Source of the DNA: Rhodococcus qingshengii
GTDB taxonomy: Bacteria; Actinomycetota; Actinomycetes; Mycobacteriales; Mycobacteriaceae
Assembly (NCBI RefSeq): GCF_021025955.1
Contig: NZ_JAJNCL010000019.1
Coordinates: forward strand, 17,239-81,238
Direction: 5' to 3'
Length of the DNA stretch: 64,000 bases
Shown: positions 26,946 to 38,618 of the stretch, piece after piece
Position numbering within the stretch: position 1 is the stretch's first letter
Layout of the letters: each line of letters begins with the position of its first letter
The notes under the pieces: generated by a model
Told to the model about the DNA's origin: nothing
The model's database searches: none
Seen by the model: only the letters and a program-made list of their open reading frames with translations
Position numbers and translations under genes: made by a program

Positions 26946-26962
26946 CAGTAGTATTACTACTG
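26946..26962. promoter_or_regulatory. Perfect 17-bp palindrome over the LysR start
   Basis: CAGTAGTA-T-TACTACTG is an exact 8-1-8 dyad. Its left half contains TAGTAT (26949-26954), a -10 box whose start point falls on the GTG at 26962, so the LysR mRNA is probably leaderless. A protein bound here would cover both promoter and start codon. Confidence 0.7.
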
Positions 26963-27867
26963 TGTTGAACCTCGAGAGACTCCGCGCCCTGCACGCTGTC
27001 GCCGAGAACGGATCAGTGGCGGCAGCCGCCCGCACCTTGCATGTCACGCCCTCCGGAATTTCGCAGCAGTTGAACAAACTCGAGCGCGAGGTCGGTGTTC
27101 CACTCCTCGAACCGCAGGGACGCGGTGTACGACTCACCGAAGCCGGCCGGATCCTCGCGCGCCGAACCGCTGAGGTTCTCTCGACGCTCGCTCAGGCCGA
27201 GGCGGAAATCGCGTCGCTGCAGAGCGAGGTGACGGGCCACGTGCGTATCGGCGCCCTGGTCTCCCCCAGCAGGACGGTGCTGCCGCGAGCCATCGCCGAG
27301 ATCAAGCACGCGCACCCCCAGCTCGAAATCACCTTCAACGAAGGCGAATCCGAAGAACTGCTCCCCGCACTGATTCGCCGCGACCTCGACGTCGTGGTGG
27401 TCGACAGCTGGAGCACTCTGCCCGTCGAGCTTCCCGACGGACTCTCCTTCACTCCCGTGTACGACGACGTGGCGCTGCTCGCTCTCCCCGCGTCACATCC
27501 GCTGGCGGAGAACAAGGTTGTCGCGCTCAGCGAGCTGTCCGAGCACGCCTGGGCGACATGGACGCGGGGAACGGATTTTCACACCTTCACCGTCAGGACC
27601 CTACGCGCGCAGGGGTTCGACCCACGAATCGAATACGAGGTCGCCGAGTTTCCCACCCAGGTCGAATTCGTCGCTCAGGGCCTCGCCGTCGCATTGATCC
27701 CACGCCTGGCGAGAGTTGTACCGCCGGAAGGTGTTCGGATGCTCGACACGGTCCCGCCGCTGGGCCGAGACATTTACCTCGCCTGGCGGACCGACAGCGA
27801 AAGGCCCGCCGTCCTGGCGGCGATAGAAGCGCTACGCCGCCAGTTCGACGCCCTCGGTGACAAATAG
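26962..27867 (+). CDS. LysR-family transcriptional regulator
   Basis: A 301-residue regulator with the LysR winged helix-turn-helix at residues 1-60 (LNLERLRALHAVAENGSVAAAARTL is spread over helices 1-2, then HVTPSGISQQLNKLEREVG) and a periplasmic-binding-type effector domain from about 88. It very likely controls the divergent EamA exporter and represses itself through the palindrome that overlaps its start. Its stop lies two bases from the stop of convergent accD4, so no terminator separates them. Confidence 0.93.
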   Translation: MLNLERLRALHAVAENGSVAAAARTLHVTPSGISQQLNKLEREVGVPLLEPQGRGVRLTEAGRILARRTAEVLSTLAQAEAEIASLQSEVTGHVRIGALVSPSRTVLPRAIAEIKHAHPQLEITFNEGESEELLPALIRRDLDVVVVDSWSTLPVELPDGLSFTPVYDDVALLALPASHPLAENKVVALSELSEHAWATWTRGTDFHTFTVRTLRAQGFDPRIEYEVAEFPTQVEFVAQGLAVALIPRLARVVPPEGVRMLDTVPPLGRDIYLAWRTDSERPAVLAAIEALRRQFDALGDK

Positions 27868-27869
27868 AA

Positions 27870-29411
27870 TTAGAGCGGCAGCAAGTTGTGCTTGCGCGGG
27901 TTCTTGTAGATCGTCTTGTCCTTGAGCAACTTCAGAGCCTTGCGGATTTCGAGACGCGTCTGCGAAGGCTCGATCACCGCGTCGATGTATCCGCGCTCAG
28001 CCGCGATGTACGGCGTTGCGACGAACTCGTTGTAGAAGTTGATCAGCTGGGCACGCACCGCGGGTGCGTTCTCGCCGGCCTCGGCGAGCTGACGCCGACC
28101 CATGATGTTGACGGCGCCCTCGGCGCCCATCACGGCAATACGTGCCGTCGGCCACGCAAGGTTGATATCGGCACCGAGCTGCTTGCAGCCCATGACGGCA
28201 TAACCGCCGCCGTACGCCTTACGAACCACCACAGTCACCTTCGGCACAGTGGCCTCGATGTACGAGAACAGGAAACGCCCGCCGCGCTTGATGACGCCGA
28301 CCTTTTCCTGATCGACGCCGGGAAGGAAACCCGGTGTGTCGACGACGAAGACGAGCGGGATGTTGAAAGCGTCGCACAGACGCACGAAGTGGGCAGCCTT
28401 GTCGGAGCTGTCCGCGTCGAGGGCGCCACTGAGGTACGTGGGCTGGTTGGCCACGACACCGACGGGCAGGCCGTCGACGCGGGAGAACCCGGTTATCACG
28501 TTGTGCGCGACCTGGGCTCCGATTTCATGGAAGGTTCCGTCGTCGAAGATCCGCAGAATGATGTCGTGCATGTCGTAACCGGCATTGTCGGCATCCGGCA
28601 TGAAGGCGTTGAGTTCGAGATCCGACTCGGTGATCTCGGGTTCGAGACCCGGGTTGATCAACGGCGCCTTCTCCGTGCACGAGGACGGCATGAAGCTCAG
28701 GTACTCACGCACCCAGTCGAATGCCGCCTTCTCGTCGGGAGCGACGTGATGGATGTTTCCGTACTCCGCCTGCTTGCGCGCCCCGCCCAGATCCTCGAGG
28801 CTGACCTCTTCGCCGGTGACCGACTTGATGACGTCGGGCCCGGTGACGAACATGTACGACTCTTCGGTCGCGACCACGACGTCGGTGTTGATCGGTGCGT
28901 ACACGGCACCGCCGGCGCACTTACCGAGGATGACCGAGATCTGCGGGCACAGGCCCGACAAGGGTTCCTGACGTGAACCCATGTTGGCGTACCAGGCCAG
29001 CGAGGAAACAGCGTCCTGGATGCGAGCTCCACCGGAATCGTTGATACCGACGACCGGGCAACCAACCTTCAGCGCGAAATCGTTGACAGCTGCGACCTTT
29101 CGGCCGAACATCTCTCCGGCGGCACCGCCGAACACAGTCTGATCGTGCGCGAACACGGCTACCGGACGCCCGTCGACGGTTCCGTGACCGGTCATGACGC
29201 CGTCGCTGTACGGGTTGTCCTCGCCCGCCATCTTCACCAGGGCGCCGATCTCGATGAAGCTACCGGGATCGAGCAACATGTCGATGCGCTGGCGCGGCGT
29301 ACTGTGCCCTGCTGCATCGCGCTTGGCAATGGCCCGAGCCGAGCCGGGTTCCTTTGCCTTCTCCAACTTTTCGCGGAGTTCAGCGAGCTTCTCCGCGGTG
29401 GTTGTCGTCAC
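27870..29411 (-). CDS. accD4: Acyl-CoA carboxylase carboxyltransferase beta subunit AccD4
   Basis: Biotin-dependent carboxyltransferase that carboxylates the long alpha-branch acyl-CoA to the malonyl-type extender used by Pks13 in mycolate condensation; the biotinylated AccA3 partner is encoded elsewhere. The 513-residue length is normal. [19 protein letters not shown] and [13 protein letters not shown] mark the N-terminal crotonase-like half, and [15 protein letters not shown] marks the CoA-binding C-terminal half. The ATG at 29411 overlaps the pks13 stop in an ATGA junction, so translation is coupled. It is the last gene of the fadD32-pks13-accD4 operon. Confidence 0.96.
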   Translation of the reverse strand: MTTTTAEKLAELREKLEKAKEPGSARAIAKRDAAGHSTPRQRIDMLLDPGSFIEIGALVKMAGEDNPYSDGVMTGHGTVDGRPVAVFAHDQTVFGGAAGEMFGRKVAAVNDFALKVGCPVVGINDSGGARIQDAVSSLAWYANMGSRQEPLSGLCPQISVILGKCAGGAVYAPINTDVVVATEESYMFVTGPDVIKSVTGEEVSLEDLGGARKQAEYGNIHHVAPDEKAAFDWVREYLSFMPSSCTEKAPLINPGLEPEITESDLELNAFMPDADNAGYDMHDIILRIFDDGTFHEIGAQVAHNVITGFSRVDGLPVGVVANQPTYLSGALDADSSDKAAHFVRLCDAFNIPLVFVVDTPGFLPGVDQEKVGVIKRGGRFLFSYIEATVPKVTVVVRKAYGGGYAVMGCKQLGADINLAWPTARIAVMGAEGAVNIMGRRQLAEAGENAPAVRAQLINFYNEFVATPYIAAERGYIDAVIEPSQTRLEIRKALKLLKDKTIYKNPRKHNLLPL

Positions 29412-32400
29412 TTCTGAACTCCGGTTTCCGATACTTTGGTCTGGGCTGTCTCGATCTGGGCCAGCTTTGTGGTGAGGTCTGCCGCGACCTTCGCGATGTA
29501 CGGCTCGTCGACGATCTGCAGGTGATCCCCGCCGATGTAGACGACCTCGAGGTTCTTCACGTAGTCACCCCAACCACCATCTGCCTTGCGGGTCTTGAAT
29601 GCAGGCTCGAGCGTCATCAGCTCGTCGTGGTACTTGTCGGCCATGTAGAGCACGACGTCTCCGTCGTAACTGCTGAACGCAGCAGTCTGGATGGCGCGGT
29701 TGTCCAACCAGGACGTCCGCTGATGCTCGATGATGCCGCCGGGAATCTTGGCGCCGCTCATCTTGATCATGTCCATCAAGATCTGGATCTGATCCTCGTC
29801 GGCTTCGGTGGAAGCCAGAACGTCAAGCGGCAGCGGAACATCCAAGTTGTAGGTGCGCTTGGCAAACTTGCCGTAGCGCTCCCAACGCTTGCGACGTTCC
29901 TCCTCGGTGTCCGGCACGACCTCGCCGGCCATCACGGTGTCGAGAAGTCCGACCACGCGCACGTCGGCGCCCTGCTCACGCAGCAACTTCGCGACCGCAT
30001 ACGACATCACGCCGCCGAACGACCAGCCGCAGAGCACGTACGGCCCGTCACCCTGGATCTCACGAAGCAGCGGAACATAAGCAGCAGCGCGGGTTTCGAT
30101 CGAGCCCTCGACCCGCTCGAACCCGTACATCGGCGTGCCGGCAGGCAGGCGCTTGAGCAAAGGCTCGTACGTCACCGTCGAACCACCGGCAGCGTGGAAG
30201 ACGAATACCGGTACGGCCGTGGAGCCTTCGGGACGGGCACGCAGAGTACGAACGAGCCCGTCGATCTTGCCGTCGTCCTCGAGGTACTGGCGAACGACGT
30301 CCGCAAGCTCTTCGATGGTGGTGGAATCGAGAACGTCGTCGAGAGTGATCTCGCCGCCCGCACGCTCGGAAAGCCGAGCAGCAAGCTTCTCGGCGACCTC
30401 GTCACCGACGATCGGCAGATCGTTGAAGATGCCCTTGGCCGACTTACCGGTGACGACGGCCCACGTCGCGAACGTCAAGCGCTCGGCCGCATCTCGCGGC
30501 GGAACGTCGGAGCCGGCGTCGTCGGCAGTTCCGACACGCGAAGGATTGGCGGGCGCGGCAGCCGGTACAACGGGAGCAGTGGCAGGTAGTTCCACCGCCA
30601 CCTCGGCGGGAGCAACGTCCTCGTCGTCAGCAGCATCGGCCGCCAACTTCTCCGCGGCCTGCTTGTCGGCCATCGCCTGAACCTCTTCGCGATTGTCGAT
30701 CGCGTAACGCAGGTACTTGTTGACCTCGTTGAGACTCGCGTCCTTGACTGCCTGGAGCTGGAGCTGCGGAATGTCGAACTCGTACTCGACGCGGTTCTTG
30801 ATGCGCATCGCCATGAGCGAGTCGAGCCCCAGTTCGATGAGCGGAACCTCGGCCGGAAGATCTTCCGGCGAGTACCCCATCGACTCGGCCACGACGATCT
30901 TGAGGCGGTCGTCGAGGCTCTGCGAACCGTTCGGATCCCACTTGTCTCCGGCGTCTTCGACGACCTCGGCCAGGGTCTCCATCGGCGCACTGGTCTTGAC
31001 CAGCGCACTGACGACCAGCTCGGGCAGCGGCTCACCGGAAGTGACGACGGCGTCGAAGAGCAGACGGAACGTAGCGCCTTCACGAGCGTGCACCTGCACC
31101 GACGCTCCACCCGGATGCGGGTTGAGAGTTGTCGTCAACGTCGCAGCACCGGCCAGTTCACCGTGCGGAACCGCGGCGGTGAGAGCGACATCCGAGAGCA
31201 CCTGTCCGGCAGCCGCGCTCACGAGCACTGCCAGGTCGGTGACGGCGGACGCGTCGACCTCCCACACGTGGCGACCGTCGGGCAGAGCGACGTGCGAACC
31301 AGGCACGCGAGCCGAGCCGCCCGCACTGACGCGAATGTCAAGCCAGTACGGCTTACGCAGGAACGCAGTACGCGGAACCGAGGCGAAATCGCCTGCGGGA
31401 AGCAGAGACTCGAGGTTCACGGCATGGCCGTGCACGTACAGCTGCGCGAGAGCGGCAAGCACACCCGCGGACTCGTCTTCCTTACGCTTGAGCGTCTGGA
31501 TGAGTTCCATGTCGTGCAGGCCCGAATCGAAAGCGGTGGCTGCCACCGACATCAGCGTCACCGGGTTGGGTGCAAGCTCGACAAAAGTGGTGTGGCCGTG
31601 GGCAACTGCACCGCGCACCGCATTGGTGAAGTACACGCTGTGGCGAAGACCCTTGACCCAGTACGCCTCTTGATGGATCGGCTCGTGACCGGGACGGTAG
31701 AAGGTGTCCTTGTCGACGGACGAGTAGACGCCGAGCTTCAACGTGGTCGGCTCGATACCGGCCAACTCCGCGGCAAGCTCGCCGAGCAACGGATCTACCT
31801 GCGAAGTATGGCTGGCGCCCTTGGTCTGCAGGACACGCGCCATCTTGCCGTCTGCCTCGGCGGCAGCGACGATCGCCTCGATGTCCGGCTGCGGTCCACC
31901 GATCACCGTATGCGTCGGAGCTGCGTAAACGCAGACCTCGAGCTTGGGGTAGGTGGGCAGCAGCGCCTCGATCTCGGATGCGCTGTACTCGAGCAGTGCC
32001 ATCAGACGGATGTCGTCACCGACAAGTGCGCCCTCGGCCTCACCCATCAGCCGTGAACGTGAACAGATCACGCGGACAGCGTCTTCCAGGTTCAGACCGC
32101 CGGAAACGTACGCGGCAGCGGCCTCACCCATCGAGTGCGGAACCACGGCTTCGGCATCGGCGCCGTGGTGGCGCAGCAACGCAGCCAGACCGACCTGGAT
32201 GGCGAAAATTCCCACCTGTGCGGTCTCGACGTTGTACTCGATCGAATCGTCGAGGAACATCTCGACCATCGAGTAGCCTGCCTCGTCCTGGATCAGCGCG
32301 TCGACCTCGTCGACGGCTGCCTTGAAGGCCGAGTTCTCCGTGTAAAGCTGCTTGGCCATCTTGCGGTGCTGCGAGCCGAAGCCCGAGAACACCCACACCG

Positions 32401-34345
32401 CGCCCTTGGGCGACGGTGAGTCGGCCGAGAAGACGCCCTGGGCCGGCTTGCCCGCGGCGACAGCGCGCAGCGAGCTGATGGCCTCGGACCGCGTCTTCGC
32501 CACAACAGCGGCGCGCGAGCGTCCGTGGTTGCGACGCGCGAGTGTGCGGGCGACGTCGGCGAGGGGCGTCTTGCTTCCCTCTTCGGTCTCGAGCCAGTCT
32601 GCCAGATCGGCGGCTGCGCGGCGACGACGCGAAGGCAGCGCGCCGGAAACGGCCAGCACAACCGTGATCTCGTCCTCTGCTGCCGGTTCATCCACAACCG
32701 GTTCATCGACTACAGCGTCGGCAGGCACGTATTCCTTGACCACGACGTGCGCGTTGGTTCCGCCGAAACCGAAACCGGAAACACCGGCGACGGCCTTGCC
32801 GGTGTAACGCGGCCAGTCGGTGGCCTCGGGCGTCACCTGCAGGTGCGCCTTCTCGAAGTCGATGTGTGGGTTGGGGCCCAGGTAGTTGATCGTCGCGGGA
32901 ATCTTGTTTTCCTGCATCGCCAGAACGACCTTGATCAGGCTCGCGGCACCAGCAGCTGCTTCCAGGTGCCCGAAGTTGGTCTTCGCGCTACCGAGCAGAG
33001 CCGGCTTGTCGTCGTCACGGCCACGACCGACGACACGGCTGAGCGCGTCGGCCTCGATGGGATCACCGAGATCGGTACCCGTCCCGTGTGCCTCGATGTA
33101 GTCCACGGTGGTCGGCACGATGCCGGCGTCGCGGTACGCGAAACGCAACACGTCGGCCTGGGCATCGGGGTTGGGTGCGAGTAGACCGTTGGAACGGCCG
33201 TCCTGATTGATCGCGGATCCGGCGATCACCGCGAGGATGGAATCGCCGTCACGCTCGGCGTCTTCGAGACGCTTGAGCACAACGAGTCCACCACCCTCAC
33301 TGCGAACGATGCCCTGAGCCTGTGCGGAGAAGGCACGCAGTTTGCCGTCGGGAGCGAGCATCCCGATCTGATCGAAACCGAGGGTTCCGGGAGGGGCCAG
33401 CAGCATGTTGACGCCACCGGCCAGTGCGATGTTGGAATCACCGCTGCGCAGCGAGCGCACAGCCTCGTGAACGGCAACCAGCGAAGACGAGCACGCGGTG
33501 TCCAGAGCGATGGACGGTCCACGGAAGTCGAAGAAGTACGAGACCCGGTTCGCGACGATGGCCGTCGACGTTCCGGTCAGTGCGTACGGATGCGCCGTCG
33601 TCGGATCACTGACAGCGAGCAACTGGTAATCGTTGGCGGAACTGCCGATGAAAACACCGACCTGCTTGCCCTTGAGCCCACTTGCCGGAATGCGCGCGTG
33701 CTCGAGGGCTTCCCACGCGAGTTCGAGTGCGAGGCGCTGCTGCGGATCGACGTTGACGACCTCGAGCGGAGACATCGCGAAGAACTCGGCGTCGAAGCCC
33801 TTGACGTCGTCGAGGTACCCGCCCTTGGTGTTGGCGTTCTCGACCGCGGCCTTGATGGCGGGGTCGGACATGAACTCGGCCCAGCGGTCCTCGGGGAGGT
33901 CGCTGATGCCGTCGCGTCCGGCCGCCAGCATTTCCCACATGTCCGAAGGCGTGTGCCCGGCACCGGGGAATCGTGTGGACAGTCCGACGATGGCGATGTC
34001 GTGAGCGTCCGTCGCGGCGCCTGAGACGTAGTACGACGCGTCGATGGTCTCCTCCGGCGCCTCGGGCTCACCTTCGATGATCCGAGTCGCCAGCGAAGCG
34101 ATGGTGGGGTGTTGATAGGCAACCGTGGCGGTCAGCGTGACGCCGAGCAGATCCTCGATGTCGCCGCTCAGCGCAACTGCGTCGCGCGAGGCGAGTCCGA
34201 ACTCGTCCATCGGGCGGTCGTCCGTGATCGTCGACACCGGCTGACCGGTCGCGTCGGCGATCCAGTTGCGAAGCCACTCACGCAACTGCGCGACGCTCAT
34301 CTCGCTCACAACGTCTTTGCTCTGCGCACCATCTTGTTCAACCAT
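29408..34345 (-). CDS. pks13: Mycolate condensing polyketide synthase Pks13
   Basis: Condenses the FadD32-activated meromycolyl chain with the AccD4-made carboxylated chain to a beta-keto mycolate. The 1645-residue type I synthase reads ACP-KS-AT-ACP-TE: first ACP with Ser53 (GLASRDA), KS with Cys285 (DTACSSS), His420 (EAHGTGT) and His460 (KTNFGH), AT with Ser738 in PHSMGE, second ACP with Ser1176 (LGLDSLM), and thioesterase with Ser1442 (GWSFGG). The ACP-like stretch near 1290-1360 lacks a phosphopantetheine serine. The ATG at 34345 was chosen because the 88 codons upstream are Arg-rich and unlike the family. It lies 37 nt after fadD32. Confidence 0.97.
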   Translation of the reverse strand: MVEQDGAQSKDVVSEMSVAQLREWLRNWIADATGQPVSTITDDRPMDEFGLASRDAVALSGDIEDLLGVTLTATVAYQHPTIASLATRIIEGEPEAPEETIDASYYVSGAATDAHDIAIVGLSTRFPGAGHTPSDMWEMLAAGRDGISDLPEDRWAEFMSDPAIKAAVENANTKGGYLDDVKGFDAEFFAMSPLEVVNVDPQQRLALELAWEALEHARIPASGLKGKQVGVFIGSSANDYQLLAVSDPTTAHPYALTGTSTAIVANRVSYFFDFRGPSIALDTACSSSLVAVHEAVRSLRSGDSNIALAGGVNMLLAPPGTLGFDQIGMLAPDGKLRAFSAQAQGIVRSEGGGLVVLKRLEDAERDGDSILAVIAGSAINQDGRSNGLLAPNPDAQADVLRFAYRDAGIVPTTVDYIEAHGTGTDLGDPIEADALSRVVGRGRDDDKPALLGSAKTNFGHLEAAAGAASLIKVVLAMQENKIPATINYLGPNPHIDFEKAHLQVTPEATDWPRYTGKAVAGVSGFGFGGTNAHVVVKEYVPADAVVDEPVVDEPAAEDEITVVLAVSGALPSRRRRAAADLADWLETEEGSKTPLADVARTLARRNHGRSRAAVVAKTRSEAISSLRAVAAGKPAQGVFSADSPSPKGAVWVFSGFGSQHRKMAKQLYTENSAFKAAVDEVDALIQDEAGYSMVEMFLDDSIEYNVETAQVGIFAIQVGLAALLRHHGADAEAVVPHSMGEAAAAYVSGGLNLEDAVRVICSRSRLMGEAEGALVGDDIRLMALLEYSASEIEALLPTYPKLEVCVYAAPTHTVIGGPQPDIEAIVAAAEADGKMARVLQTKGASHTSQVDPLLGELAAELAGIEPTTLKLGVYSSVDKDTFYRPGHEPIHQEAYWVKGLRHSVYFTNAVRGAVAHGHTTFVELAPNPVTLMSVAATAFDSGLHDMELIQTLKRKEDESAGVLAALAQLYVHGHAVNLESLLPAGDFASVPRTAFLRKPYWLDIRVSAGGSARVPGSHVALPDGRHVWEVDASAVTDLAVLVSAAAGQVLSDVALTAAVPHGELAGAATLTTTLNPHPGGASVQVHAREGATFRLLFDAVVTSGEPLPELVVSALVKTSAPMETLAEVVEDAGDKWDPNGSQSLDDRLKIVVAESMGYSPEDLPAEVPLIELGLDSLMAMRIKNRVEYEFDIPQLQLQAVKDASLNEVNKYLRYAIDNREEVQAMADKQAAEKLAADAADDEDVAPAEVAVELPATAPVVPAAAPANPSRVGTADDAGSDVPPRDAAERLTFATWAVVTGKSAKGIFNDLPIVGDEVAEKLAARLSERAGGEITLDDVLDSTTIEELADVVRQYLEDDGKIDGLVRTLRARPEGSTAVPVFVFHAAGGSTVTYEPLLKRLPAGTPMYGFERVEGSIETRAAAYVPLLREIQGDGPYVLCGWSFGGVMSYAVAKLLREQGADVRVVGLLDTVMAGEVVPDTEEERRKRWERYGKFAKRTYNLDVPLPLDVLASTEADEDQIQILMDMIKMSGAKIPGGIIEHQRTSWLDNRAIQTAAFSSYDGDVVLYMADKYHDELMTLEPAFKTRKADGGWGDYVKNLEVVYIGGDHLQIVDEPYIAKVAADLTTKLAQIETAQTKVSETGVQK

Positions 34346-34382
34346 CAACTCACCAAGCCACCGATCATGAAGGGACTGCTCC

Positions 34383-36272
34383 TCAAACGCTATCGGGGAA
34401 TGCGGTCTGCTGATAGCCGCCTCGCAACGTTCCCTCGATATAGCTCGCTTTACACGCGCGGCGAGCGATCTTGCCGCTGGACGTACGCGGAATCGAACCG
34501 GCAGGAACGAGCAGGATGTCTCGGGCCGTAACGCCGTGACGGGAAGAAATCGCCGCACGCACGGTATCCGCGATCGGCTGCGGATCCGCCTTGCCTGCAC
34601 CGGGAGCACGCTCGGCCACGATGACCAACTGCTCCGAGGAATCGTCGTCGTCGAACTTCAGACCCGAATGCGTGTTGGAGAACACGACAGGAGGCAACTG
34701 ATTGGCCGGCACGGCAAACGCAGCGATGAATCCGGGACGCAGAGCGGGGCTGGCTTCCTGAGCCGAAGACTCGAGGTCCTGCGGGTAATGATTGCGGCCG
34801 TCGACGATCACGAGGTCCTTGACGCGCCCGGTGATGTAAAGCTCACCGTCGACGTAAACACCGAAGTCGCCGGTGCGCATCCAGTTGGCGTCCGCCGGTG
34901 TGCCCTCGGTGTGGCTGTCTTCGCTCAACCGATTGTCCAGCTTGTTGTGGAAAGTCTCGGCCGTCTCGTCGGGGCGTCCCCAGTAGCCGATGCCGATGTT
35001 CTCGCCGTGCAACCAGATCTCGCCGACGTGATTGTCGGGGACCTCGGTCAGCGTCTCGGGATCGACGATCGCCGCCCACTGACTGCGCGAGACGTACCCA
35101 CAGGAGACCTGTGCGATGGCGTTCTCGGAGTACTGATCAACGATGACCATGCGGCCCTTGTTGAGTTCCGTGCGGTCGACGTAGATGACCTTGGCCTCGT
35201 CGGAATGCTTGGTCGAGGAGACGAAGAGGGTCGCTTCGGCCATGCCGTACGACGGCTTGATCGCAGTCTTTGGCAGACCGTACTGAGCAAAAGCCTCGTT
35301 GAACTTGCGCATCGACGACGTCGTGACCGGCTCACTGCCGTTGATCAGTCCGATGACGTTGCTCAGGTCGAGGGTCTCGCCGTCCTTCGGCAAACCGCGC
35401 GCGGCAGCATGCTCGAACGCGAAGTTGGGAGCAGCAGCAAAGGTGCCGGCGCCGTCGGAAACCGCAGCCAGTTCCTTGATCCACCGGTACGGACGCTGTA
35501 CGAACGCACGCGGGCTCATGATGGTGATGTACTTGCCGCCGAGGGCAGGCAGGATGACCGTCAGCAGGCCCATGTCGTGGAACAGCGGCAGCCACGTGAC
35601 GCCGCGTGAGTCCTCGTTGAGCTCGATGGAGTCGACCATCTGGAGCGCGTTCGTTCCCACAGCGCGGTGGGTGATCTCCACACCGGCGGGAACTCGGGTC
35701 GAACCGGAGGTGTACTGCAGGTAAGCGATGTCGTCGAGCTCGATGTCGGGGCGAACCCACGTTTCACCGACTGTGTCGGGAATCGCGTCGACGGCAATGA
35801 TGCGCGGACGCTCGGCAGCGGGAAGCGAGCGGAACAACTGACGAACACCGGCTGCCGACGATGCGGCAGTCAGAATCGCGGTCGGCTTGCAGTCACCGAG
35901 AACAGCGTGGAGACGATCGGTGTGACCGGGCTCGTCCGGATCGAAGAGCGGCACCGCGATGGAACCGGCCTGAATGGCCGCGAAGAACGAGATGACGTAG
36001 TCGAGCCCCTGCGGAGCAAGAATCGCAACGCGGTCGCCACGCTTGGTGACCTGCTGCAGACGGGCTGCAACAGCCCGCAGACGCACACCGAACTGCTCCC
36101 AGGTCAGCTCCAGGGCTTCACCGTCACGCTCGCGTGAGTAATCGATGTACCGATACGCGAGCTCGTCCGCGTTGACACGCGAGTGTTGCTCGACGTAGTC
36201 GACCAGCGTGAAGCCTGGTTGCAGGCGGATCTGGCCCTTCTCGTCGAGAAAGCCATCGAACAGCGCGTTCAT
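34383..36272 (-). CDS. fadD32: Long-chain fatty-acid-AMP ligase FadD32
   Basis: Activates the meromycolic acid as acyl-AMP and loads it on the N-terminal ACP of Pks13. The 629-residue protein has the adenylate-forming motif [16 protein letters not shown] near residue 180, [14 protein letters not shown] near 335, [19 protein letters not shown] near 470 and a C-terminal [12 protein letters not shown] segment with the adenylation lysine. The ATG at 36272 has a strong GGAGGAG ribosome site (36278-36284); the open frame further upstream is not conserved-looking. First gene of the mycolate condensation operon. Confidence 0.97.
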   Translation of the reverse strand: MNALFDGFLDEKGQIRLQPGFTLVDYVEQHSRVNADELAYRYIDYSRERDGEALELTWEQFGVRLRAVAARLQQVTKRGDRVAILAPQGLDYVISFFAAIQAGSIAVPLFDPDEPGHTDRLHAVLGDCKPTAILTAASSAAGVRQLFRSLPAAERPRIIAVDAIPDTVGETWVRPDIELDDIAYLQYTSGSTRVPAGVEITHRAVGTNALQMVDSIELNEDSRGVTWLPLFHDMGLLTVILPALGGKYITIMSPRAFVQRPYRWIKELAAVSDGAGTFAAAPNFAFEHAAARGLPKDGETLDLSNVIGLINGSEPVTTSSMRKFNEAFAQYGLPKTAIKPSYGMAEATLFVSSTKHSDEAKVIYVDRTELNKGRMVIVDQYSENAIAQVSCGYVSRSQWAAIVDPETLTEVPDNHVGEIWLHGENIGIGYWGRPDETAETFHNKLDNRLSEDSHTEGTPADANWMRTGDFGVYVDGELYITGRVKDLVIVDGRNHYPQDLESSAQEASPALRPGFIAAFAVPANQLPPVVFSNTHSGLKFDDDDSSEQLVIVAERAPGAGKADPQPIADTVRAAISSRHGVTARDILLVPAGSIPRTSSGKIARRACKASYIEGTLRGGYQQTAFPDSV

Positions 36273-36420
36273 TCCATCTCCTCCGAAGCGATCACACAAG
36301 CACTGTCTTTCATGCTTGCGCCCCAGACTTCCTTCGCTCTCTCGGGTCCATCTTCGATCAATCGAATCGCACTTTGTGCGCAACTCACCTGAATCACTTC
36401 ATCGATCCCAAACCATCGAT

Positions 36421-36426
36421 ATGTTA
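36421..36426 (-). promoter_or_regulatory. Candidate -10 box for the fadD32-pks13-accD4 operon
   Basis: TAACAT on the minus strand would give a leader of about 140 nt before fadD32. No convincing -35 box was found, and read-through from the upstream oxidoreductase gene is also possible. Confidence 0.35.
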
Positions 36427-36454
36427 CAGATTCGCATCGTCCGTATTCTCCGGC

Positions 36455-37450
36455 CTACTCGCCCGCCAGTAACGGGATGATCGGGGCGAACGCTTCCATC
36501 TGCGTCGGGAAGACCCCGACGTACGACATCGACGTCTTCTCACGGACCAGTCGAATCTGGTCTGCGATTTCCTCGAAAGTGCCCACAGCCAGGTAGGGAG
36601 AGTTCAACAGCTCCTCCACGCTCAGCTTACGATCCACTTCGATGTTCGGCGGAAAACCTTGGTCCAGAGCGGCGATTGCCATCTCGGCAGCCTGCTCTCG
36701 ATCGTCGGTGATCATGATCATGGTGATGGTCCAGTTGAGTTCGATCTCATCGAAACGCTCGCCGGCAGCTTCGCGGATCCGCTCGACGCGTTCGATGGTC
36801 TTTTCCATCGTGATTCCGGAGAGCAGAAGTCGCCCGTCACGGTTGGTCGGTGTGGCGACCGAGATGATGTCCGCGTACTTCGCCGCGAGAGCGAGCATCT
36901 TCGGTCCGCCGCCGCCCACGATGATCGGCGGCCGCGGGCCCTGCCGTGGTCGTGGGCTGCCCTTGAGCCCGCGCACCTGATAGTGCTTGCCTTCGAAAGT
37001 GCATTCCTGTCCGCGCAGCAGAACGTCGAGAATCTGCAGGGACTCCTCGAGCTTCTCGATGCGAACGCCCGGGCTTTCGTAGGCGATGCCGCCCTTGTCG
37101 AACTCTTCCTTCATCCAGCCTGCGCCGATTCCGAGTTCGAGTCGACCGCCGGACAGTATGTCGATGGTCGCCGCGTCCTTCGCCAGCACAGCTGGATGTC
37201 GGAAGCCGTTGGCCAACACGGCGGTGCCGAGACGAATCTTGTCCGTGGCCACCGCGAGCGCTCCGAGAGCGGCGATCGGTCCGACCTGATTACCCAGGTG
37301 GTCCGGAATCATGAACGAGTCGTAACCGAGTTCCTCGGCCTTTTGCGCAAGCTTGACGAAGCGTCGCGCACCACCCTCTTCGGCGTTGCCCTCGCCACCG
37401 GCCGCAAACCGGAATTTGCGTAGGGCATCGCTGCCGTGGATGGAACTCAT
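36455..37450 (-). CDS. LLM-class F420/flavin-dependent oxidoreductase
   Basis: A 331-residue TIM-barrel protein of the luciferase-like family, resembling the actinobacterial group often annotated as F420-dependent (TIGR03621 type). Visible signatures are YDSFMIPDHLGNQVGP near 48, RLGTAVLANGFRHPAVLAKD near 81 and LELGIGAGWMKEEFD near 112, followed by PPIIVGGGGPKML near 180. Substrate unknown. The ATG at 37450 is preferred over the GTG at 37474 because an AGGAG site lies nine bases before it. It precedes the mycolate operon on the same strand but has no known part in mycolate synthesis. Confidence 0.85.
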   Translation of the reverse strand: MSSIHGSDALRKFRFAAGGEGNAEEGGARRFVKLAQKAEELGYDSFMIPDHLGNQVGPIAALGALAVATDKIRLGTAVLANGFRHPAVLAKDAATIDILSGGRLELGIGAGWMKEEFDKGGIAYESPGVRIEKLEESLQILDVLLRGQECTFEGKHYQVRGLKGSPRPRQGPRPPIIVGGGGPKMLALAAKYADIISVATPTNRDGRLLLSGITMEKTIERVERIREAAGERFDEIELNWTITMIMITDDREQAAEMAIAALDQGFPPNIEVDRKLSVEELLNSPYLAVGTFEEIADQIRLVREKTSMSYVGVFPTQMEAFAPIIPLLAGE

Positions 37451-37655
37451 ATATCGATCTCCTGTGATGGACACGTACGTCGTACTCGAACTACAAACTC
37501 GGACAACCCGAACCTACTCGCCAGTCACTTACGTGACAGCACTGTAGAGGACGCCCCCGGACCGTGCAGCACTCTACCGGGACCAAACGAGCAGATTACC
37601 CGCGAGCGAACTCCCGAGACGCCCGATTGTGACGAATCAACAGTGCGGCGGCGTC

Positions 37656-38609
37656 TCAACTGTGGGGCGGCGTCGGCGCGGCGTCGATCTTCTCCGCAGC
37701 CCACTGTGCCATCCACTGGGTGGCCGTCGTGCCATTCGGATCGACCTGGAAGGAGTTGTACATCGCGTGCACAGGGTTGTTGTAGTACTCGAGCAGTCGC
37801 GGCGCCGAACTCAGCCAGTTGGTCGGGTTGAGAGCGGCGGCCGGAGCGTCACAGATACCGTCGCTGGGCGCGCAGATCTGATAGGTCCGGTCGTTGAGGT
37901 CACCGAAACCGCCAGGCCTCGGGCCGGTCATCGTGAGACCGGGAAGCTTCAGCCCGTTCAGCGACAGCTCGGCGCCGACACCGGCAACGCTTGGGCCAAC
38001 GGTGTTCCCGAACGCCGGATCGCGCCGACCGTCGGCGATCAGGCCGACGCCCAGAACCAGATCGGCTGGCACCGCGCCACTGCCGTCGCCAATACTCGCT
38101 GCGACATCACCCGCGATCACCGCACCCTGGGAGAATCCGGTCAGGACGTAGCTCGTGAGCGGACACTCGGCGTGCCGCTTCATCAGAAAGTCGTTAGTGG
38201 CAGCAGTTCCCGCGGCCCGACTGTTGTTGTAGGACTGCTGTCCGTCCGGCGGGATCGCAACCGGATTCGAAAACTGTGCGACGTACGGAACGGTGTAGAC
38301 GTCGGCCCGTGAAGTATCGAACTTCTCCTGCAGAGGGCGGGTCACGTTCAGCATCAACGACGCCGGATTGGCCGTCGGGTTGTACGGGTCGTCGGTAGCG
38401 CTCGACTCCCACGTACCCGGTATGGCTACTACCTGGACATCGGGGCAACTGGCCGGCTGAGTCACCGGCGGCTCCGGACTCGGCGGGATCGGAGTCGGCG
38501 AGGGCACCCGCCCGGCCAGGATGTACCAACCGCCGATCACGACCGCTGCGACCACAAGAATGATCAGCAGCGGGATCAGGCACCCACGACGCTTTCCAGA
38601 CCTCGCCAT
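37656..38609 (-). CDS. Cutinase-like serine esterase, Rv3802c homologue (Culp6)
   Basis: A 317-residue protein. A basic N-terminus and membrane anchor (about 10-31) are followed by a Pro-rich linker and a cutinase-fold alpha/beta hydrolase with Ser160 in GFSQGA, probable Asp254 (GICDA) and His281 (VHAMY). M. tuberculosis Rv3802c, an essential cell-wall phospholipase A/thioesterase sensitive to tetrahydrolipstatin, lies at the same place beside fadD32. A periplasmic envelope-lipid role is expected. The stop of the following lipoprotein gene on the same strand is nine bases upstream of its start, so the two are probably cotranscribed. Confidence 0.92.
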   Translation of the reverse strand: MARSGKRRGCLIPLLIILVVAAVVIGGWYILAGRVPSPTPIPPSPEPPVTQPASCPDVQVVAIPGTWESSATDDPYNPTANPASLMLNVTRPLQEKFDTSRADVYTVPYVAQFSNPVAIPPDGQQSYNNSRAAGTAATNDFLMKRHAECPLTSYVLTGFSQGAVIAGDVAASIGDGSGAVPADLVLGVGLIADGRRDPAFGNTVGPSVAGVGAELSLNGLKLPGLTMTGPRPGGFGDLNDRTYQICAPSDGICDAPAAALNPTNWLSSAPRLLEYYNNPVHAMYNSFQVDPNGTTATQWMAQWAAEKIDAAPTPPHS

Positions 38610-38618
38610 TTCCCGCTC

